21,011 nt of DNA from an uncultured Lachnospiraceae bacterium (lineage in GTDB: Bacteria > Bacillota > Clostridia > Lachnospirales > Lachnospiraceae): assembly GCA_937885345.1 (NCBI GenBank), contig CAKZZH010000103.1:1-21011 (forward strand), written 5' to 3'. Below the pieces are notes generated by a model that made no database searches, had not been told where the DNA came from, and worked only from the letters and a program-made list of their open reading frames with translations. This document shows, one piece after another, positions 16,181-21,011 of the stretch (the stretch's first letter is position 1; each line of letters begins with the position of its first letter). The position numbers and the translations under genes are program-made.

Positions 16181-16774
16181 TTAGATCCTCTCACCGCACT
16201 CGGGGCAAAATACCGCATCGGATGCATCAAGAACAGCACCACAATGGGGACATTTACTTACGGCAGGAGTGCTCTCGGCTACAGATGCCGCACTCTCAGC
16301 GGGCGCTGCTTCCTCAGCGGGCGCCTCTTCCTCGGCAGCCTGCCTGGGCTTGTTGGCCGTAGGACATCCGCAAACACCGCAGAATAACTGTCCGGGTGAA
16401 AGAGGCTTTCCGCATCTTGAACACCTGTTAACACCGTCAAGCTCGCGTACATGCGGAAGTTTCTCGCCGCATACCGAGCAGAAAGTCGACTCAACCGAAT
16501 TGTCGGCCTGGCACTTGGTGCAGACAACAACTCCGTTAAGGAATTTTATTCTTAAAAGTCTGTTATGATTACTCTCATTTATCTGCGAAATCTCTGCAAA
16601 CTCAGCCTCATACTCGCTCGGTACGCTGCCCTTGTTGGCGTTGTAATACTTCTCACCGATAGCATTATAAATCGCATTTACCCTTGCATTACCTTCCTGC
16701 ATCTGTCTCTGAAGATCGCTGATCTCACCTGCCGCAGGATTATTAAGGCCCGCATTAACATTGTTGTTTCTCAT
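16181..16774 (-). CDS. Zinc-ribbon protein with three CxxC-CxxC units
   Basis: I recognise the domain type but not a specific function. The 197-residue protein has an N-terminal helical part (about 15-80). Three zinc ribbons follow: Cys85/88 with Cys99/102, Cys118/121 with Cys132/135, and Cys175/178 with Cys190/193. An Ala-Glu-Pro-rich linker (145-172) separates the second and third ribbons. There is no signal peptide or membrane segment, so it should be cytoplasmic. Zinc ribbons of this kind often mediate protein or nucleic-acid contacts. AGGAGG lies 5 bases before the ATG. The gene has its own promoter (16869-16841) and terminator (16172-16135), so it is probably transcribed alone. Confidence 0.88.
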   Translation of the reverse strand: MRNNNVNAGLNNPAAGEISDLQRQMQEGNARVNAIYNAIGEKYYNANKGSVPSEYEAEFAEISQINESNHNRLLRIKFLNGVVVCTKCQADNSVESTFCSVCGEKLPHVRELDGVNRCSRCGKPLSPGQLFCGVCGCPTANKPRQAAEEEAPAEEAAPAESAASVAESTPAVSKCPHCGAVLDASDAVFCPECGERI

Positions 16775-16840
16775 ATAATCCTCCTAATAGTAAAATGTAA
16801 CCCTATATGCCATTAAACATATATAAAATGCCTGAATTTA

Positions 16841-16869
16841 AGTATAATCTCAAAGGCTTTTGCGGTCAA
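16841..16869 (-). promoter_or_regulatory. Promoter of the zinc-ribbon gene
   Basis: TTGACC (16869-16864) and TATACT (16846-16841) are separated by 17 bases on the minus strand. This is one of the best vegetative promoter matches in the window. Transcription would start near 16834, about 60 bases before the ATG. Confidence 0.78.
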
Positions 16870-16927
16870 CCACAATTCTCGTATGTGCCCGCACGGGCGC
16901 CCCATACTTTAGGCCGCCCCGCTCGCC

Positions 16928-17596
16928 TTATTTATCGGTAAAACCGCGTAATTTACGTCTCATCCTGGCGAGAGCATTTTCGATACTTCTGGAAGGCTTG
17001 TCAAGCCTTACGGCAATCGCGGAAGGCTTGTAACCCTGCATGCGAAGATTCCAGACCTGAAGCTCAAGTTTACTGAGGTTTGCAACGAGAAAATCCGCAA
17101 GTTCACGGCTCATATCCTTGTATAAATAGCTTTCTTCGGGATTGTAGCTGGCATCGGCCGGTATCATATCACCGAGAACGGTATTACTCTCCTCACCGCT
17201 CTCACCCGTACCGACGCTTTGATCGAGTGAGATATAGTCTTTTAACGGCTGATTCTTGCCGCTGTTAGAGACTGATACGAAATTCTTTAATTTATTATTG
17301 ATGCACAGACTGGCAAAGCTCTTAAAGAGGCTTCCATGCCCCTCTTTATAGCTGTCCATGGCACTGAGAAGCGCCATCATGCCGATCTGCGACATGTCGT
17401 CGTTATCATAGCCGCTGGCATAATATGAGCCGGCTATGTATTTTACAAGGCCCATATATTTGACAAGCAGAAAATCCCTTGCTTTATAATCCCCTAACTT
17501 GTACATGGCAACAAGTTCTTCATCCGTTCTGCCCTCATATAAAGGCTCGGACTTTGCCCCCTTATTTAAGGACCTATCGTCATTATTATTGTCCAT
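16928..17596 (-). CDS. sigH: SigH-like sigma-70 family factor
   Basis: The 222-residue protein resembles the SigH/Spo0H group of sigma factors, which in Bacillus and clostridia direct early stationary-phase and sporulation genes. Region 2 spans about residues 25-110, with DEELVAMYKLGDYKARDFLL, DDMSQIGMMALLSAMDSY (66-83) and the DNA-melting segment FKSFASLCINNKLKNFVS (91-108). The linker includes PLKDYISLDQ. Region 4 covers about 163-218 with a helix-turn-helix (YKPSAIAVRLDKPSRSIENA). The position directly after rlmB and the mini-RNase III gene matches the usual sigH locus of Firmicutes and supports the call. The ATG lies 11 bases inside the rlmB end, with AGAGG close upstream. The SigH name is inferred; a general alternative sigma factor is the fallback. 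No good terminator follows. Confidence 0.8.
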   Translation of the reverse strand: MDNNNDDRSLNKGAKSEPLYEGRTDEELVAMYKLGDYKARDFLLVKYMGLVKYIAGSYYASGYDNDDMSQIGMMALLSAMDSYKEGHGSLFKSFASLCINNKLKNFVSVSNSGKNQPLKDYISLDQSVGTGESGEESNTVLGDMIPADASYNPEESYLYKDMSRELADFLVANLSKLELQVWNLRMQGYKPSAIAVRLDKPSRSIENALARMRRKLRGFTDK

Positions 17597-18332
17597 ATCC
17601 CCTCTGTCTGACTATTTCGTATGCAAGAACTCCTGCGGCAACCGACGCATTGAGCGAATCGATATCACCCTTCATGGGAATGCTTGCGACATAGTCACAT
17701 TTCTCTTTTATGAGGCGGCCTACGCCCTCCCCTTCGTTCCCTATAACCAGCCCGATCGGGCCCTTAAGATTCACATTGTACATAAGCTCGCCGCCCATAT
17801 CCGCGCAAACGAACCAGAGGCCTTCCTTCTTAAGGTCTTCAATGGTTGAAGCGATATTGGTGACTTTGGCAACGGGCGTATAGTTGAGTGCGCCCGCGCT
17901 TGCTCTTGCAACCGTTGCGGTAAGGCCTGCCGAGCGGTGTTTCGGAATTACCACGCCATGAGCGCCCGCAAGATTGGCGGTACGGATTATCGCACCCAGA
18001 TTATGCGGATCCTCGATCCCGTCGAGAATGATAACAAAAGGCTCCTCGCCCTTATCCTTTGCAGCTTTGATAATATCGGACACCTCCACATAATCGTAAG
18101 CTGCCGCACTCGCGATAACACCCTGATGATGCCCGGTACTGCTCATACGGTCCAGTTTCTCCTTGGGAACATAAGTAACGATAGCGCCGCATTTCCTGGC
18201 TTCCTTGCCGATCTGCTGCACTGAGCCGTCCTTACATCCGTCGAGGATATATATTTTATCGATGGTCCTGCCGCTTCTTAAAGCCTCAAGGACAACATTT
18301 CTTCCTTCAATGAGTGTTTCTTTGTATTCCAT
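17586..18332 (-). CDS. rlmB: 23S rRNA 2'-O-methyltransferase, RlmB/TrmH type
   Basis: Enzymes of this SPOUT family methylate the ribose of a 23S rRNA guanosine (G2251 in E. coli) using S-adenosylmethionine. The 248-residue product has an N-terminal substrate-binding domain (about 1-80). The knotted catalytic domain carries the three family motifs: EDPHNLGAIIRTAN (107-120), VIGNEGEGVG (196-205) and IPMKGDIDSLNASVAAGVLAYE (218-239). GGAG lies 6 bases before the ATG. It overlaps the sigma factor gene by 11 bases, suggesting coupled translation. Some Firmicute relatives of this protein are annotated only as TrmH-family methyltransferases, so the exact target is inferred. Confidence 0.93.
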   Translation of the reverse strand: MEYKETLIEGRNVVLEALRSGRTIDKIYILDGCKDGSVQQIGKEARKCGAIVTYVPKEKLDRMSSTGHHQGVIASAAAYDYVEVSDIIKAAKDKGEEPFVIILDGIEDPHNLGAIIRTANLAGAHGVVIPKHRSAGLTATVARASAGALNYTPVAKVTNIASTIEDLKKEGLWFVCADMGGELMYNVNLKGPIGLVIGNEGEGVGRLIKEKCDYVASIPMKGDIDSLNASVAAGVLAYEIVRQRGYGQ

Positions 18333-18362
18333 ACCATTCTCCGTAAAATAGCCGTCACGGCC

Positions 18363-18791
18363 TTATTCGCCCTGATACAGACCCTTTATCAGTTCAACGA
18401 TCCTGTCGTACCTGCCCTCTATATAAAGGTATCCGACAAGAGTTTCAAGCCCCGTAGCCTTCATATATTCGGCTCTGCTCGCACTTTTGGCCTTGCCGGC
18501 GGGATTGGAGTTACGCCCTCTCTTGTAGACAACTAGTTCCTCCTCGCTAAGGATTTTATCCGCAAGTATTTTATCCGCAAGGGCGGCCTGAGCACTTGCC
18601 CTGACCATTTCCACGGTTGCCTTGTTAAGATTCTTAACACTGGTCTTCTTGCGATAACAGGTCACGCTTCGAATAACCGTCTCATACACGCAGTCGCCGA
18701 GATATGCGAGCTCGAGAGGCGAATACTGCGATGCATCGACCTCGGGCAGATCAAAGCCGTCTTTAATTGCAGCTACAAAATCTTTGTCCAC
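18363..18791 (-). CDS. mrnC: Mini-ribonuclease III
   Basis: Mini-III is an RNase III-type dimer lacking the double-stranded RNA-binding domain; in Bacillus it matures 23S rRNA. The product has 142 residues from GTG at 18791. The RNase III signature LELAYLGDCVYE contains the catalytic Asp, and VYKRGRNSNP is the typical Mini-III block. GTG is preferred because GGGAG lies 12 bases upstream. An in-frame TTG at 18803, four residues longer and inside the end of cysS, has that GGGAG only one base away. The N-terminus before SPLELAYLGD is somewhat long for the family. A 15-base tandem repeat at 18553-18581 encodes ADKIL twice. The cysS-mrnC-rlmB-sigH order is a familiar Firmicute arrangement. Confidence 0.92.
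   Translation of the reverse strand: MDKDFVAAIKDGFDLPEVDASQYSPLELAYLGDCVYETVIRSVTCYRKKTSVKNLNKATVEMVRASAQAALADKILADKILSEEELVVYKRGRNSNPAGKAKSASRAEYMKATGLETLVGYLYIEGRYDRIVELIKGLYQGE
18553..18581 (-). repeat. In-frame 15-base tandem repeat within mrnC
   Basis: ATTTTATCCGCAAG occurs at 18553-18566 and again at 18568-18581, with a 15-base period, identical except for the last base of the unit. It encodes ADKILADKIL in a helix between the RNase III core and the VYKRGRN block. The period keeps the frame, so unit loss or gain would not break the gene. Confidence 0.85.
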
Positions 18792-18792
18792 T

Positions 18793-20214
18793 CTACTTAA
18801 CAAGCTCCCATACAGTGCCTTCTCTTGTATCCTTTATCGCAATGCCCCTGCCGAGAAGTTCATCCCTTATGGCATCAGCCTTGGCAAAATCTTTCTCCTT
18901 CTTGGCAGCTTTGCGCTCTTCTATCTTTGCAAGGATGTAATCTTCAAGTTCCTTGTCAACGCCTGCGTTTGTATCCTCAGAAGGTGCGCAGGTAAGATCA
19001 AGCCCCAGAACCTCATCAAAGCTCTCGATAAGCGCATATTTGGTAGCATCGGAAATATCTGCCGAAAGCACATCATATACAAGTGTGATCGCGGAAGCGG
19101 TATTGATATCGTTTCCGATCGCATCTATAAAACGATTCTTATAATCATCAAACGCTGCCTTATCAACCTCTCCGTCCTTGGACAGACTGGCCACTCTCTT
19201 AACAAGCTTATTATAAGCAGCGGTCGTATTGTCCATGATCTCGTATGAGAATTCAAGAGGCTTGCGGTAATGCGACTGGAGGCAGAACATCCTGTAAACA
19301 AGAGGATTGTAGCCCTTCTCCATAAGAAGGCTCAAGGTAAGGAATTCTCCCTTGGACTTGCTCATTTTACCGGAGCGGTCATTAAGATGGTGAACATGGA
19401 ACCAGTAGTTGCACCATTTATGTCCGAGGTATGCCTCGCTCTGGGCGATCTCATTGGTGTGGTGAGGGAAAATATTATCCACGCCGCCGCAGTGAATGTC
19501 CATTTTATCGCCGAGATGCTTCATACTGATGCATGAGCACTCTATATGCCAGCCGGGATAACCGATTCCCCAAGGGCTCTCCCATTTAAGCTCCTGATTC
19601 TCGAATTTGGACTTGGTGAACCAGAGAACAAAATCGGCCTTATTCTTCTTGTTGGAATCCTCTTCGACATCATCACGAACACCGACCATAAGCTCTTTCT
19701 CGCTCTGTGATGAGAATACATAATAATCGTCAAGCTTGGAGGTATCGAAATATACGTTACCGCCTGCAACATAAGCAAAGCCCTTATCGATAAGAGCGGA
19801 AACTACCTTGATAAACTCATCTATGCAATTGGTCGCAGGCTCCACAACATCAGGAGTTACGATATTAAGTTTAGCGCAGTCCGCAAAGAAAGCATCCGTA
19901 TAGAACTTCGCGATCTCAAGCACGGTCTTATGCTCTCTCTGCGCGCCCTTGAGCATTTTATCCTCGCCTGTATCGCCGTCGCTGGTAAGATGTCCGACAT
20001 CGGTGATATTCATTACACGCTTCACATCATAACCCGCATAACGAAGGGTTCTAACAAGGATATCCTCCATAATGTAGGTACGAAGATTACCTATATGCGC
20101 ATAGTGATAAACGGTGGGGCCGCAGGTATACATTGCAACCTTCCCGTCCTCATTGGGCACGAATTTATCAACTTTCCTGGTTAAAGTATTAAAGAAACTG
20201 ATTCTGTTTTCCAC
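18793..20214 (-). CDS. cysS: Cysteinyl-tRNA synthetase
   Basis: This class I synthetase charges tRNA-Cys with cysteine. The 473-residue length is typical. The ATP-binding HIGH-like motif is HIGN (40-43) and KMSKS is at 283-287. The zinc that selects cysteine is held by Cys31 (TCGPTVY), Cys226 (WHIECSC), His251 and Glu255 (PHHTNE). The C-terminal region (about 330-473) is the usual helical tRNA-binding part ending near DTREGTVWELVK. The start is GTG with GGAGG 9 bases upstream. It follows cysE after 56 bases, so cysteine synthesis and its use in translation are transcribed together, as in many Firmicutes. Its stop is one base from the chosen mrnC start. Confidence 0.97.
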   Translation of the reverse strand: MENRISFFNTLTRKVDKFVPNEDGKVAMYTCGPTVYHYAHIGNLRTYIMEDILVRTLRYAGYDVKRVMNITDVGHLTSDGDTGEDKMLKGAQREHKTVLEIAKFYTDAFFADCAKLNIVTPDVVEPATNCIDEFIKVVSALIDKGFAYVAGGNVYFDTSKLDDYYVFSSQSEKELMVGVRDDVEEDSNKKNKADFVLWFTKSKFENQELKWESPWGIGYPGWHIECSCISMKHLGDKMDIHCGGVDNIFPHHTNEIAQSEAYLGHKWCNYWFHVHHLNDRSGKMSKSKGEFLTLSLLMEKGYNPLVYRMFCLQSHYRKPLEFSYEIMDNTTAAYNKLVKRVASLSKDGEVDKAAFDDYKNRFIDAIGNDINTASAITLVYDVLSADISDATKYALIESFDEVLGLDLTCAPSEDTNAGVDKELEDYILAKIEERKAAKKEKDFAKADAIRDELLGRGIAIKDTREGTVWELVK

Positions 20215-20270
20215 CTTGATCTGCCTCCGTATTTCTATAAAATATTATTATATGCGGCCATTGCCCGCAG

Positions 20271-20909
20271 CTACCTGGTATTCTCAACAAGTCTCTTAAG
20301 CTCCTGAACACGCTCGGAAAGTGCGTTGATATCGCGGAGCACGGGATCGGGAATATGGACCTGATCGAGCTCTTTGTTGGGAAGCACAGTATCATCGATC
20401 TTAACCACCCTGCCCGGTATACCGATTACCGTTGCATGAGGGGGAACCTCCGAGAGCACCACCGAACCGGCACCGATTTTACTGCCTGCTCCAATGGTAA
20501 AAGATCCGAGGATCTTCGCACCGGTACTTACCAGCACATTATCTTCAAGAGTCGGATGTCGTTTGCCCTTCTCCTTACCTGTACCGCCAAGCGTTACGCC
20601 CTGATACAATGTACAGTTATCGCCTATTATCGTTGTCTCGCCGATAACCACTCCATGTCCGTGATCGATAAAAAAACCTTTGCCGATCGTGGCTCCGGGA
20701 TGTATCTCAATACCCCATTTTCTGGCAGCTCTCTGGGATATTTTACGGGCACGGTAGAACTTACCCTTAAGGTACAGCTCATGCGCCTTGCGATATTTCC
20801 ATATTGCCCAGAAACAAGGATAAAGATATACCTCTTTGTCATCCTTCATAGCCGGGTCGCGGTCTCTTATGACCGCCGTCATTTCTTTAACATAATCACG
20901 AAATCTCAT
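20271..20909 (-). CDS. cysE: Serine O-acetyltransferase
   Basis: CysE makes O-acetylserine from serine and acetyl-CoA, the first step of cysteine synthesis. The 212-residue product has a short N-terminal helical part and a left-handed beta-helix of hexapeptide repeats (about residues 66-170, for example IHPGATIGKG and VVIGETTIIGDN). The catalytic His is His83 in IDHGHGVVIGE, and the acetyl-CoA loop GGTGKEKGKRHP (108-119) is present. The start at 20909 is chosen because AGAGG lies 7 bases upstream; the frame extends six residues further to 20927 without such a site. The protein is shorter than the E. coli enzyme and matches the compact Bacillus-type form. It lies 22 bases after an unidentified gene and 56 before cysS. 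Confidence 0.96.
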   Translation of the reverse strand: MRFRDYVKEMTAVIRDRDPAMKDDKEVYLYPCFWAIWKYRKAHELYLKGKFYRARKISQRAARKWGIEIHPGATIGKGFFIDHGHGVVIGETTIIGDNCTLYQGVTLGGTGKEKGKRHPTLEDNVLVSTGAKILGSFTIGAGSKIGAGSVVLSEVPPHATVIGIPGRVVKIDDTVLPNKELDQVHIPDPVLRDINALSERVQELKRLVENTR

Positions 20910-20931
20910 ATACAATCCTCTTATCAAACCG

Positions 20932-21011
20932 TCACTTAAGCGCCAGTCTTATTATCTCTGCGACGTTGATAGGTAAGATAGAAAACTCCGAGAGTGCCGC
21001 AAGTTCATTCT
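20932..21011 (-). CDS. C-terminal end of an unidentified protein (partial)
   Basis: The minus strand is open from the window edge to a TGA at 20934-20932 and encodes 25 residues, from NELAALSEF to IIRLALK. The stop lies 22 bases before cysE, the spacing of genes in one operon. The fragment is too short to identify. In Firmicutes gltX or isoprenoid genes often precede cysE, but nothing in these residues confirms that. Confidence 0.55.
   Translation of the reverse strand, partial: NELAALSEFSILPINVAEIIRLALK

Noticed and set aside
20253..20269. Small hairpin TGCGG/CCGCA between cysE and cysS as an attenuator or T-box
   Set aside because: The stem is only 5 bp with no T-run, and the gap of 56 bases is far too short for a T-box leader.
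1..21011. CRISPR array, tRNA, rRNA, phage or toxin-antitoxin system
   Set aside because: No regularly spaced repeats, tRNA cloverleaf, rRNA-like sequence, phage structural genes or toxin-antitoxin pair were seen. Apart from the insertion sequence the region is chromosomal housekeeping.

Overview
The window looks like chromosomal DNA of an anaerobic, low-to-mid GC Firmicute, most likely a clostridial organism of the Lachnospiraceae type. This rests on the gene content (Rex, formate-tetrahydrofolate ligase plus FolD, a SigH-like sigma factor next to rlmB and the mini-RNase III gene, a cysE-cysS pair), strong AGGAGG-type ribosome binding sites and several GTG starts. I could not run a taxonomic search. 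Every host gene is on the minus strand; the only plus-strand gene is a transposase.

Reading in the direction of transcription (right to left), the first unit is the tail of an unidentified gene, then cysE, cysS, the mini-RNase III gene (mrnC), rlmB and a SigH-like sigma factor gene (21011 to 16928), nearly all closely packed. A triple zinc-ribbon protein follows (16774-16181) with its own promoter (16869-16841) and a strong terminator (16172-16135). Next are aroC-tgt-yajC (16102-13517), coupled by overlapping stop and start codons and closed by a clear intrinsic terminator at 13443-13415.

The third unit begins at a promoter (13361-13333) whose -35 box and spacer coincide with a near-perfect Rex operator. 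No terminator is visible through eight genes: rex, an unrecognised coiled-coil protein, a bifunctional NAD(P)H-hydrate repair enzyme, alanine racemase, a CNNM/CorC-like membrane protein, FtsK/SpoIIIE translocase, fhs and folD. This puts a NADH/NAD+ sensor at the head of a possible operon that also holds nicotinamide-cofactor repair and a pyridine-nucleotide-linked one-carbon step.

The left 2.1 kb is accessory. A gene for a secreted protein with two copies of an unrecognised module is cut off by an IS630-family element (4-1295) inserted at a CTAG site, with the TA duplicated. The IS end supplies the stop codon of the broken gene. The 357-base stretch between folD and this gene holds a long AT-rich inverted repeat laid over a good promoter match.

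Most of the window is ordinary housekeeping sequence. I found no clear new system. The items most worth a second look are the Rex-controlled unit with its unknown coiled-coil member, the inverted-repeat promoter before the broken secreted gene, and the duplicated module in that gene.
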